DNA of 7,492 nucleotides from an uncultured Methylocystaceae bacterium. Its GTDB lineage: Bacteria > Pseudomonadota > Alphaproteobacteria > Rhizobiales > Beijerinckiaceae. The position numbers were made by a program, and so were the translations under genes. Below, one piece after another: positions 1 to 7,265 of this stretch; position 1 is the stretch's first letter; every line of letters starts with the position of its first letter. Under the pieces are notes generated by a model that was not told where the DNA came from, made no database searches, and saw only the letters and a list, made by a program, of their open reading frames with translations. The stretch spans positions 1 to 7,492 of the forward strand of contig CAMFKC010000102.1 in assembly GCA_945956975.1 (NCBI GenBank). Direction: 5' to 3'.

Positions 1-313
1 CGTGCACCGTGTAGACGCGCACCGCGTCCGACGCGGGCGCGCCCGCGAGCGAGCCGCGCTGCGTCGTGACCGCGATGCCTCTGATCCGCGACTTCAGATC
101 GGGACGATCCTCGAACAGCGTGCGGCAGACTTCGCCTGTCGCGCGCCAGAATTCGCTCGCGTCGTGCTCCAGCCAGTTTTCACGCGGCGTCAGATAGGTC
201 TTGAAGACGTGCTGGCGCTTCCCCACCAGTTCGCCGGTCAGATCGAACACCAGCGCGCGCACGCTCTGCGTGCCGCAGTCGATGGAAAGGAGAAGATCGC
301 TCGCAGTGCTCAT
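1..313 (-). CDS. FGGY-family carbohydrate/polyol kinase, N-terminal part (runs off the window)
   Basis: Only the first 104 codons are inside the window. FGGY kinases transfer phosphate from ATP to a sugar or polyol in the cytoplasm. The N-terminal ASKHA phosphate loop is clear: IDCGTQSVRALVFD at residues 11-24, with Asp12, Gly14 and Thr15. A WLEHD block at 47-51 matches the W-x-E-H-D of glycerol kinase, and TTQRGS at 83-88 sits where glycerol kinase has NQRET. The Arg is kept but the Glu, which in E. coli GlpK contacts glycerol, is Gly here, so glycerol is not assured as substrate. The ATG lies in an ATGA overlap with the stop of the upstream dehydrogenase gene, and no Shine-Dalgarno sequence precedes it, which suggests termination-reinitiation. 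Family assignment is firm. The substrate is unknown; the neighbours suggest a three-carbon polyol or related compound. The last 15 or so visible residues do not match anything I recognise. Confidence 0.88.
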   Translation of the reverse strand, partial: MSTASDLLLSIDCGTQSVRALVFDLTGELVGKRQHVFKTYLTPRENWLEHDASEFWRATGEVCRTLFEDRPDLKSRIRGIAVTTQRGSLAGAPASDAVRVYTVH

Positions 314-1887
314 GGTCGGGCCGGCAGCGCATAGCGGCATGCGATCAGCGCGCGATAGCGCTCTTCCTCGGCGCGCCAGCGCGCATCATCCCAGCCGGCT
401 TCCTCACGCGCAATGTCGCGAATGCGCCCAAAGGCTTCCTGCCCGCCCTCGCGCAGCAGCAACCCTATGCGGGAGCGGCGCAGCAGCGCGTCGTCGAGAT
501 GGACGACATGCTCCGCCCGGAACGACCAGCGCAGTTCCGCCCAGGTCGTCGGCGCGACGCCGATCGCCTCGGTCTCGCCGGCGCAGGCAGCGGCGCGCAG
601 TCCGGGCGCGTCATCGCCGAACAGCTCAAGCCAACGCCGCGCGACCGCAGGCGGCAACCCGGCCAGCGCCTTTTCGGTCTCCGGCTTCGGCGCAGCAAGA
701 ATGCGTGTCGTCGCGCCTGCATTGCGCAGCGCCGGAAGCCGCGCGCGCACAGTCCGCAATGCGGCAACCGCAGTCGAACGAAATGTGGTGAGCTTGCCGC
801 CGGTCACCGTCAGCAACCCCTCTTCCATCACAACCAGATGATCGCGGGCCTCCTTTGAAGGATCGACATCGGCGCCGGACGCCACGACCGGCCGCACCCC
901 GGCCCAGGTTGACACGACGTCGTCCTCCGTGAGGCGGATGCCCGGAAACGCCCCCTGCGCCGCGCGCATCAGGTAATCGACCTCGGCCCGCGATATGCCG
1001 GGCTCGTCGTCGAGATCGTCCCGGTGATCGACATCGGTTGTGCCGACAAGCACCGCGCCTTCCCACGGCACGGCGAAGACCGGACGACCGTCATCAGCAT
1101 AAAATCCGACAGCTTGCGCGAGCGGAAAGCGATCCGCAGCGAATATCAAGTGACTGCCGCGAAGCGGCCGCAGTTTCGGCGCCGCTCCGATCTTTCCGCG
1201 GAGACGGTCGGACCAGGCGCCGGCGGCGTTGACCACGAGGCGAGCCGCGACGTCGAACATCGCGCCCGTGACGGCGTCGCGCAGCCGCGCGCCTTCGACG
1301 CCCGTATGTCCGCGTAGCAGATCCTCGACGGCGACATAGTTGACCGCGAGCGCGCCATGCGAGCGCGCTTCCTGCAACACGCGCATCACCAGACGCGCAT
1401 CGTCCGTCTGTGCGTCGAGATAGGACCAGCCGCCCTGCAGCCTGTCGCGCGCGAGCGCGGGCAGTTCTGCGCCGAGTTGAGCCGCGTCTCGCCACCGGCG
1501 GCTCCGCGCGCCGGCAAAGTAATCATAGACGGCAAGCGCTGCGGCGAGCTTCAGCTTGCCGTTCCTGCCGCCGACGTGCACGGGCACGACGAATTCCAGA
1601 GGCGACACCAGACCCGGCGCATCGCGCAGCAGGGCGGTCCGCTCACGCACGCTTTCGCGTGTCAGTCCGAACTTGCCTTGCGCGAGATAGCGCAGGCCGC
1701 CATGCACGAGCTTGGATGAGCGCGACGACGTCCCGCTGGCGAAATCGCGTGCGTCCACAATTGCCGTTCGCGCGCCGGCGCGGGCCGCCTCCAGGGCGAC
1801 GCCCGCGCCCGCAATGCCGGCGCCGATCACCAGCACATCGAATGGCGCGCCGGCCCTCAGGTCCGCGATGTCCTCGTCACGCGCCAC
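310..1887 (-). CDS. glpD: FAD-dependent glycerol-3-phosphate dehydrogenase (GlpD/GlpA type)
   Basis: This 525-residue protein would oxidise sn-glycerol 3-phosphate to dihydroxyacetone phosphate, passing electrons through FAD to the quinone pool at the inner membrane. It begins with a Rossmann dinucleotide fold, VIGAGIAGAG at 20-29, followed by the family signature SGTSSRSSKLVHGGLRYL at 51-68. Later landmarks are AGVRPV at 329-334 and TGGKLTTFR at 362-370 in the FAD/substrate region. The C-terminal domain carries ELRWSFRAEHVVHLDDALLR at 451-470, typical of bacterial GlpD. Length matches the family (about 500-530). The start is GTG, 11 nt inside the end of the AGPS-like gene, with no good ribosome binding site, so it is probably translated by coupling. 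The next gene overlaps its stop by 4 nt. The family is certain. Because the neighbours are an AGPS-like flavoprotein and a non-standard kinase, it may be a paralogue dedicated to this operon rather than the main glycerol enzyme of the cell. Confidence 0.93.
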   Translation of the reverse strand: MARDEDIADLRAGAPFDVLVIGAGIAGAGVALEAARAGARTAIVDARDFASGTSSRSSKLVHGGLRYLAQGKFGLTRESVRERTALLRDAPGLVSPLEFVVPVHVGGRNGKLKLAAALAVYDYFAGARSRRWRDAAQLGAELPALARDRLQGGWSYLDAQTDDARLVMRVLQEARSHGALAVNYVAVEDLLRGHTGVEGARLRDAVTGAMFDVAARLVVNAAGAWSDRLRGKIGAAPKLRPLRGSHLIFAADRFPLAQAVGFYADDGRPVFAVPWEGAVLVGTTDVDHRDDLDDEPGISRAEVDYLMRAAQGAFPGIRLTEDDVVSTWAGVRPVVASGADVDPSKEARDHLVVMEEGLLTVTGGKLTTFRSTAVAALRTVRARLPALRNAGATTRILAAPKPETEKALAGLPPAVARRWLELFGDDAPGLRAAACAGETEAIGVAPTTWAELRWSFRAEHVVHLDDALLRRSRIGLLLREGGQEAFGRIRDIAREEAGWDDARWRAEEERYRALIACRYALPARP

Positions 1888-3487
1888 GTTGATTGTCCGC
1901 GATCAGATTGCCCGAGGCCATGACGCCGTCGGGGTCGAAATGCGCAATCATATCGGAAATCGCTGCAACGCCGCGCGCGCCTTTCTCCGCCGCGAGCCAG
2001 GGCGCATGATCCTTGCCGACGCCATGCTGATGCGAAATCGTTCCGCCGCCCGCCACGATCGCAGCGCTGACGGCCGTCTTCAGCGCGCGCCACCGCGCCC
2101 AGGCCGTTTCAAAATCGGGACCGATGCGAAACACGAATGTCGAATAGACGCTCGAGCCCTGCGGATAGACGTGCGAGAGATGGGTGTAGGCGTGGCAGCG
2201 CTCGCCGAGCGACGCGAGCGCTTCGCGGCCCGCCTCCTCCATGGCGCGCATCGCCGGTGTCACGCGCGGCCAGTCGACGGCTGTTTCCATCGTGTCGACG
2301 GCGTAGCCTGATTCCCACAGCCCATTGCGCAGATAAACCGACTTGAAGCGATTGGCCTTCCATTTGGCGCCGAGCATAGTTCCGGTCGAGACCGCGCCAT
2401 GCCCTGCCAGGATCTTTTCCGCCTGCTGGCGCATCGCGCGCACCTGCGCGCCGCCGCCGGTATAGCCCGCAAGCAACAGAACCTTGTCGTCGCGAACGCC
2501 ACGTGCACGGAGGTATCGCTCGAGAAGCCGCACCGCCGGTCCGCCTCCCGCAAGCCGCAGCGTCGTCTCGGTTTCCGTCTGATTGGCGAGACGCAGCATG
2601 GAGAGACCGAGCTTCGCCTGTGCGAGTTCACGCGCCGCTTTTGCGCCATGCTCCCAATCGCGCAGAAAATAGCCGACGAAATCTTCGCGCTCCGGCAACG
2701 GCGTCACGCGCATCGTCGCTCGCGTGATGATTCCGATGCGCCCTTCCGAACCGAGCACCCATTCGCGCAGATCGGGGCCGGCGGCTGAGGCCGGAAATGT
2801 GGGAATGTCGAGCCGGCCTGTCGGCGTCTCGAGCCGCGCGCCCGCAAGCATGCCTTCGATCCGGCCATAGCGCGCGGACTGCTGTCCCGACGACCTGGTC
2901 GCGATCCAGCCACCGAGGGTCGAATAGTCGAAGCTCTGCGGAAAATGCCCGAGCGTAAAGCCCCTTTCCTGCAATCGCGCCTCGATTTCCGGTCCTGCGG
3001 CGCCCGCCTCGAAGGTCGCGAGTTGCGCATGAGAATCGAGATGCAGCAGCCGGTTCAGCCTCGCGAGAGACAAGGCGAGCACGGCCCTCTCTCCATCAGG
3101 CGCCGTGAGATGGCCAACGACGCTCGTCGCGCCGCCCTGCGGAATTATGCGCACGCCATTCTCGCGCGCCCAGTCCAAGAGCATTCGCACTTCGGCGTCT
3201 TCCTGCGGGGTTGCGACGCCATCGACGACTGTGTCTATCCGTCCAAACCTGAGGCGCAGCCAGTCGCCGAGACTCTGGCCGAAGCTCGCCGTCAGCCGCG
3301 ACCCGGCGCTCGTGTCGACGAGGGGATGCGCTGGCAGGCGCGAGGGGCCGACGCCGGCCAACGCCTGTTGCTTCGTGGCGTCGGACGGAGGCTGCGTCTC
3401 GCCGATGCGTTCGCGTAGGAACTCGAGCGCGCCCGCAGGCATATGCGGCTCGATCGACTCGTCGCCCCACCCGTTCCATCGCCGCAT
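1877..3487 (-). CDS. AGPS-like FAD-binding oxidase (alkyl-dihydroxyacetonephosphate synthase family)
   Basis: A 536-residue flavoprotein of the vanillyl-alcohol-oxidase/PCMH superfamily, closest by eye to alkyl-DHAP synthase, which exchanges the acyl chain of acyl-DHAP for a fatty alcohol to form the ether bond. The WNGWGDE start (4-10) matches the conserved MKWNGWG block of eukaryotic AGPS and supports the ATG at 3487, which is preceded by GGGAG at a 6-nt spacing. The FAD-binding segment follows: IIPQGGATSVVGHL (114-127), LGHFPQSFDYSTLGGWIATR (179-198) and GSEGRIGIITRATMRV (247-261). In the C-terminal half, Arg299, Arg387 and Tyr448 line up with Arg419, Arg515 and Tyr578 of human AGPS as I align them. 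The active-site triple His appears as His486-Gln487-His488. No signal peptide or membrane segment is seen. Most bacterial members are uncharacterised. It could instead be a 2-hydroxy-acid or polyol-phosphate dehydrogenase like other FAD_oxidase_C proteins. The operon with glpD makes a DHAP-type substrate plausible. Confidence 0.85.
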   Translation of the reverse strand: MRRWNGWGDESIEPHMPAGALEFLRERIGETQPPSDATKQQALAGVGPSRLPAHPLVDTSAGSRLTASFGQSLGDWLRLRFGRIDTVVDGVATPQEDAEVRMLLDWARENGVRIIPQGGATSVVGHLTAPDGERAVLALSLARLNRLLHLDSHAQLATFEAGAAGPEIEARLQERGFTLGHFPQSFDYSTLGGWIATRSSGQQSARYGRIEGMLAGARLETPTGRLDIPTFPASAAGPDLREWVLGSEGRIGIITRATMRVTPLPEREDFVGYFLRDWEHGAKAARELAQAKLGLSMLRLANQTETETTLRLAGGGPAVRLLERYLRARGVRDDKVLLLAGYTGGGAQVRAMRQQAEKILAGHGAVSTGTMLGAKWKANRFKSVYLRNGLWESGYAVDTMETAVDWPRVTPAMRAMEEAGREALASLGERCHAYTHLSHVYPQGSSVYSTFVFRIGPDFETAWARWRALKTAVSAAIVAGGGTISHQHGVGKDHAPWLAAEKGARGVAAISDMIAHFDPDGVMASGNLIADNQRGA

Positions 3488-3542
3488 CGCGCTCTCCCGG
3501 CGGACATATTCGCAGCGTCGACGCGCGGGCGCCAGCCTCGGC
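3488..3542 (-). other. Short spacer between the acyl-CoA synthetase and AGPS-like genes, with a ribosome binding site
   Basis: This 55-nt gap separates the leucine/acyl-CoA module from the three-gene glycerol-phosphate set. It contains a clear Shine-Dalgarno sequence, GGGAG at 3494-3498, six nt before the ATG at 3487. A perfect 10-bp palindrome, GCGTCGACGC, lies at 3515-3524, but it has no loop and no T-run, so it is not a convincing terminator. I see no confident -35/-10 promoter. Read-through from the synthetase gene into the AGPS-like gene is therefore possible, but an internal promoter inside the synthetase gene cannot be excluded. Confidence 0.5.
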
Positions 3543-5231
3543 TCAGGCCGTGCGGTTTTCCTCGAGCCCCAGTTCCTGTTTCATCTGGTCGCGGATCAGG
3601 AATTTCTGGATCTTGCCGGTGACGGTCATCGGAAAGCCGTCGACGAACCTGATGTAGCGCGGCACCTTGTAATGCGCGATCTGGCCCTTGCAGAAATCGC
3701 GCACCTCGTCCTCGGTGATCGTCTCGCCCTCCCGCGGCACGATCCAGGCGCACAGCTCCTCGCCGAAGCGCTTGTCGGGCAGGCCGACGACTTGCACATC
3801 CTTGATCTTGGGATGGCGGTAGAGGAATTCCTCGATCTCGCGCGGATAGACGTTCTCGCCGCCGCGGATGACCATGTCCTTGATGCGGCCGACGATGTTG
3901 CAATAGCCGTTGTCGTCCATGGTCGCGAGATCGCCGGTGTGCATCCAGCCCTCGCCGTCGACGGCTTCCGCCGTCTTGGCTATGTCGCCCCAATAGCCGC
4001 GCATGATCGAATAGCCGCGGGTGCAGAATTCGCCGGTGACGCCGCGCGGAACGATATTGCCCTCGCTGTCGATGATCTTGATCTCGATATGCGGCTGCAC
4101 CCGGCCGACGGTGGAGACGCGCAGCTCGATGGAATCGTCCACGCTGCTCTGCGTCGAGACCGGCGATGTCTCGGTCATGCCGTAGGCGATGGTGACCTCG
4201 CGCATGTTCATCTGGTTGATGACGCGCTTCATCACCTCGATCGGACAGGGGCTGCCCGCCATGATGCCGGTGCGCAGCGAGGAGATGTCGTATTTCGCGA
4301 AATCGGGATGATCGAGGGCGCCGATGAACATGGTGGGGACGCCATAAAGCGTCGTGCAGCGCTCCTCCGAGACCGCCTGGAGCACGGCGAGAGGGTCGAA
4401 GGCCTCGGCGGGATAGACGAGCGCCGCTCCATGGGTCAGCGCGCCGAGGTTCGCCATCACCATGCCGAAGCAATGGTAGAGCGGCACGGGCACGCAGATC
4501 TTGTCCTGCTCGGTCAGGCGGATCGCCTCGCCGACGAAGAAGCCGTTATTGAGGATGTTGCGATGGGTAAGGGTCGCACCCTTGGGGTTGCCCGTCGTGC
4601 CCGAGGTGAACTGGATGTTGATGGGGTCGTCGGCCTTGAGCGTGCGGCCGAGCGCGGCGAGCTTTTCTTTCTCCGTATCAGAGGGCGCACTCAGCAATTC
4701 GCCGAAGTTCAGCATGCCCGGCGTCTTTTCGTCGCCGAGGCGGATGACGAATTGCAGCGTGGGCAGCTTCGCCGCCTTGAGCGCGCCGGGCTGTGAGGTC
4801 GCAAGCTCCGGTGTGAGATCGCTGATCATCTCGACATAGTTCGACGTCTTGAAGGCCGGCGACAGGATGATCGCGCGGCAGCCGACCTTGTTGACGGCAT
4901 ATTCGAGCTCGGCGCGGCGATAGGCCGGATTGATGTTGACGAGGACAAGGCCCGCCTTGGCGGTGGCATGCTGCGTCAGAAGCCACTCGACATTGTTGGG
5001 CGACCAGATGGCGACGCGGTCGCCCTTCTCGAGGCCGAGCCGGATCAGCGAACAGGCGACCGCGTCGACCCGGCGCCTGAGTTCGGCATAGGTAAGCCGG
5101 TCGTTCTGGTGGCGCGAGACCAGCGCATCGCGGTCCGCATATGTCGCGCAGGCGTCGTCGAAATAGGCGCCGATCGTCTGCTCGATCAGCGGGACGTCCG
5201 TCGCGCCCTTATCGTGGCTGAGCTTCGTCAT
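3543..5231 (-). CDS. AMP-forming acyl-CoA synthetase (ACSF2-like fatty/branched acid-CoA ligase)
   Basis: A 562-residue cytoplasmic enzyme of the adenylate-forming superfamily. It activates a carboxylic acid with ATP to an acyl-AMP and then forms the CoA thioester. All core motifs are intact: the phosphate loop TSGTTGNPKG at 209-218, YGMTETSP at 350-357, the ATP-binding GWMHTGDL at 428-435, and the hinge region GRIKDMVIRGGENVYPREIE at 448-467. The C-terminal TVTGKIQK at 536-543 carries the catalytic Lys540. Length and the GGENVYPREIEEFLYRHP block fit the ACSF2/medium-chain acyl-CoA synthetase group. The ATG at 5231 is preceded by AGGGA at 7-nt spacing. It starts 30 nt after the methylcrotonyl-CoA carboxylase alpha gene, so it is very likely co-transcribed. 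This context suggests a substrate linked to leucine breakdown, such as isovalerate, another short branched acid or a medium-chain acid. Exact chain-length specificity cannot be read from the sequence. Confidence 0.92.
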   Translation of the reverse strand: MTKLSHDKGATDVPLIEQTIGAYFDDACATYADRDALVSRHQNDRLTYAELRRRVDAVACSLIRLGLEKGDRVAIWSPNNVEWLLTQHATAKAGLVLVNINPAYRRAELEYAVNKVGCRAIILSPAFKTSNYVEMISDLTPELATSQPGALKAAKLPTLQFVIRLGDEKTPGMLNFGELLSAPSDTEKEKLAALGRTLKADDPINIQFTSGTTGNPKGATLTHRNILNNGFFVGEAIRLTEQDKICVPVPLYHCFGMVMANLGALTHGAALVYPAEAFDPLAVLQAVSEERCTTLYGVPTMFIGALDHPDFAKYDISSLRTGIMAGSPCPIEVMKRVINQMNMREVTIAYGMTETSPVSTQSSVDDSIELRVSTVGRVQPHIEIKIIDSEGNIVPRGVTGEFCTRGYSIMRGYWGDIAKTAEAVDGEGWMHTGDLATMDDNGYCNIVGRIKDMVIRGGENVYPREIEEFLYRHPKIKDVQVVGLPDKRFGEELCAWIVPREGETITEDEVRDFCKGQIAHYKVPRYIRFVDGFPMTVTGKIQKFLIRDQMKQELGLEENRTA

Positions 5232-5243
5232 GGCCGTTTCCCT
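5232..5243 (-). promoter_or_regulatory. Ribosome binding site of the acyl-CoA synthetase gene
   Basis: AGGGA at 5239-5243 stands seven nt before the ATG at 5231, in the 30-nt gap after the carboxylase alpha-subunit stop. The gap has no room for a promoter and no hairpin, which supports a single transcript. The leader GGGAAACGGCC is nearly the same as the GGGAAACGCC leader of the alpha-subunit gene upstream. Confidence 0.7.
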
Positions 5244-5261
5244 GAGGTAATTTTTCTGATC

Positions 5262-7265
5262 TTACGCTTTAGCGGCCTCGAATTCGACGAGCTCGGCGCC
5301 GTCGCCGACCTGGTCGCCGACCGCGAAGCGATGCGCCTTGAGCACGCCGTCGGACGGCGCGGTGATCGTATGCTCCATCTTCATGGCTTCGAGGATGAGA
5401 AGCGGCGCGCCCTTGTCCACCTTGGCGCCGGCCTGCGCGATGATGGCGATGATCTTGCCGGGCATCGGCGCGAGAAGCCCGCCATGGCCGCCCGCGCCAT
5501 CGGTCGCGACATGCAGCGGATCGACCACCGCCAGACGCCAGACGCGGCCATCAAGGAAGACGTGGCGCATTTGCCCCGCCGCAATCACGGCGGCATCCTT
5601 ACGCACGCCGTCGATCTCGACCCGCATCGCGCCGCGCTCGTCGATCTTTCCCCGCACGGCATGCGAATGGTCGCCCAGCGCGAGCGTAAAGCCATCGCCA
5701 TGCGCGAGAACGTCGACGCTCGTCTGCGTCTCGCCGAAACGATAGAGCTGCGCACGGCGCGCCGCGCCGTTGAGGCGCCAGCCGTCGCGGGCATGCCAGG
5801 GCGAGGTCGCGTCGCTGCTGCGCTGCGCGCGCGCCTCGGCGGCCTGCCGCTCGCGCAGCAGATCGGCCAGCGCCGCGACCAGGAAGGCCTCGGCGGGCGG
5901 CGTCTCCGCGCCGGGAAAGAGAAAGGCGCGTTCCCGCTCGATCAGGCCCGTATCGAGGTCGGCCGTCGCGAAGGCAGGACAGGCGACGAGGCGCGACAGG
6001 AAATCAATGTTGTTGTTGACGCCGACAACCCGATAGTCGGCCAGCGCCTGCAACATGCGCGCACGCGCCCGATCGCGATCGTCGTCCCAGACGATCAGCT
6101 TGGCGATCATCGGATCGTAGAAGGGGCTGATGCTGTCGCCCTCCTCCACGCCCGTGTCGACGCGGACGTTCAGGCTTTCGGCCGGCGGCGCGAGATGGGA
6201 GAGCCTCCCGGTCGACGGCAGGAAGTTCTTGTTCGGGTCCTCGGCATAGATGCGCGCTTCAAGCGCATGGCCGTTGATGTGGAGTTGCTCTTGGCGTAGC
6301 GGCAGCGGTTCGCCCGCGGCGACGCACAATTGCCATTCGACGAGGTCGAGGCCCGTGATCATCTCCGTCACGGGATGCTCGACCTGCAGGCGCGTGTTCA
6401 TTTCCATGAAATAGAACTGGCCGTCCTGCGTGGCGATGAACTCCACCGTGCCGGCGCCGACATAGCCGACCGCCTTGGCGGCGGCCACCGCCGCCTCGCC
6501 CATGTGGCGGCGGCGTTCCGGCGTCATGCCCGGCGCGGGCGCCTCTTCCAGCACCTTCTGGTGGCGGCGCTGCACGGAGCAGTCGCGCTCGAAGAGGTAG
6601 ACGCAGTCGCCCTGCGAGTCACCGAAGACCTGGATCTCGATGTGACGGGGCCGGACGATGTATTTCTCGACCAGCACATGATCCGAGCCGAAGCTCGCCG
6701 CCGCCTCGCGCTTGCAAGAGGCGAACGCGGCGTCGAAGTCTTCCGCCTTCATCACCTGCCGCATGCCCTTGCCGCCGCCGCCGGCAGCCGCCTTGATCAT
6801 GACGGGGTAGCCGATGGCGTCGGCCTTCGACTTCAGCAGCGCCGCGTCCTGGTCGTCGCCGTGGTAGCCCGGCGTAAGCGGCACGCGGGCCGCCTCCATC
6901 AGCTTCTTGGCTTCAGACTTCGAGCCCATGGCGCGGATCGCGCCTACGGGCGGGCCGATGAAGACGATGCCGGCCTCGTCGCACGCATGGCAGAAGGCCT
7001 CGTTTTCCGAGAGAAAGCCATAGCCCGGATGGATCGCCTGCGCGCCGGTGCGCTTCGCCGCGTCAATGATCTTCTCAATGACGAGATAGCTCTCGCGCGC
7101 CGGCGATGGCCCGATGAAGACAGCTTCATCGGCCATGCGCACATGGCGCGCGCCGGCGTCGGCTTCGGAATAGACGGCGACAGTCGCCACGCCCATGCGG
7201 CGGGCCGTCTTGATGATGCGGCAGGCGATTTCGCCGCGGTTGGCGATGAGGATCTTGTCGAACAT
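5262..7265 (-). CDS. mccA: 3-methylcrotonyl-CoA carboxylase, biotin-containing alpha subunit
   Basis: With the ATG at 7265 this is a 667-residue biotin-dependent carboxylase subunit. It carboxylates its own biotin with ATP and bicarbonate and hands the carboxyl group to the beta subunit, converting 3-methylcrotonyl-CoA to 3-methylglutaconyl-CoA in leucine degradation. Numbered from that Met, the biotin carboxylase domain covers about 1-445. It has the start FDKILIANRGEIACRII, HPGYGFLSEN near 79-88, the glycine-rich ATP loop AAAGGGGKGM at 159-168, the catalytic EMNTRLQVEH at 288-297 and Arg338. A middle linker/BT region spans about 460-580. A biotinyl domain follows from about 595, with EAMKM at 626-630 making Lys629 the biotinylated residue. 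A TTG four codons upstream is in frame, but AGGA lies only one base before it, so ATG is preferred. The acetyl- and propionyl-CoA carboxylase alpha subunits look similar. The MccB-like neighbour decides for MCC. The liu-type name liuD is also used. Confidence 0.92.
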   Translation of the reverse strand: MFDKILIANRGEIACRIIKTARRMGVATVAVYSEADAGARHVRMADEAVFIGPSPARESYLVIEKIIDAAKRTGAQAIHPGYGFLSENEAFCHACDEAGIVFIGPPVGAIRAMGSKSEAKKLMEAARVPLTPGYHGDDQDAALLKSKADAIGYPVMIKAAAGGGGKGMRQVMKAEDFDAAFASCKREAAASFGSDHVLVEKYIVRPRHIEIQVFGDSQGDCVYLFERDCSVQRRHQKVLEEAPAPGMTPERRRHMGEAAVAAAKAVGYVGAGTVEFIATQDGQFYFMEMNTRLQVEHPVTEMITGLDLVEWQLCVAAGEPLPLRQEQLHINGHALEARIYAEDPNKNFLPSTGRLSHLAPPAESLNVRVDTGVEEGDSISPFYDPMIAKLIVWDDDRDRARARMLQALADYRVVGVNNNIDFLSRLVACPAFATADLDTGLIERERAFLFPGAETPPAEAFLVAALADLLRERQAAEARAQRSSDATSPWHARDGWRLNGAARRAQLYRFGETQTSVDVLAHGDGFTLALGDHSHAVRGKIDERGAMRVEIDGVRKDAAVIAAGQMRHVFLDGRVWRLAVVDPLHVATDGAGGHGGLLAPMPGKIIAIIAQAGAKVDKGAPLLILEAMKMEHTITAPSDGVLKAHRFAVGDQVGDGAELVEFEAAKA

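Noticed and set aside
1..313. Possible frameshift in the visible end of the kinase, since the last residues look unlike other FGGY kinases
   Set aside because: The frame stays open to the window edge and neither alternative frame gives a recognisable FGGY motif over so short a stretch. The evidence is insufficient without the downstream sequence.
3515..3524. Perfect 10-bp palindrome GCGTCGACGC as an operator or terminator
   Set aside because: A 10-bp GC-rich palindrome is not surprising at this base composition, has no loop or T-run, and matches no operator I recognise.
3292..4473. A 393-codon minus-strand frame shifted relative to the synthetase and AGPS-like genes
   Set aside because: Its product is Arg/His-rich with no recognisable motif, whereas the two overlapped frames hold complete conserved enzymes. 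It is an out-of-frame shadow.
3105..4796. A 563-codon open frame on the plus strand opposite the AGPS-like and acyl-CoA synthetase genes
   Set aside because: It lies antisense to two strongly recognisable proteins. Its translation is rich in Asp, His, Ala and Leu runs typical of the reverse of GC-biased codons, and it matches no family I know.
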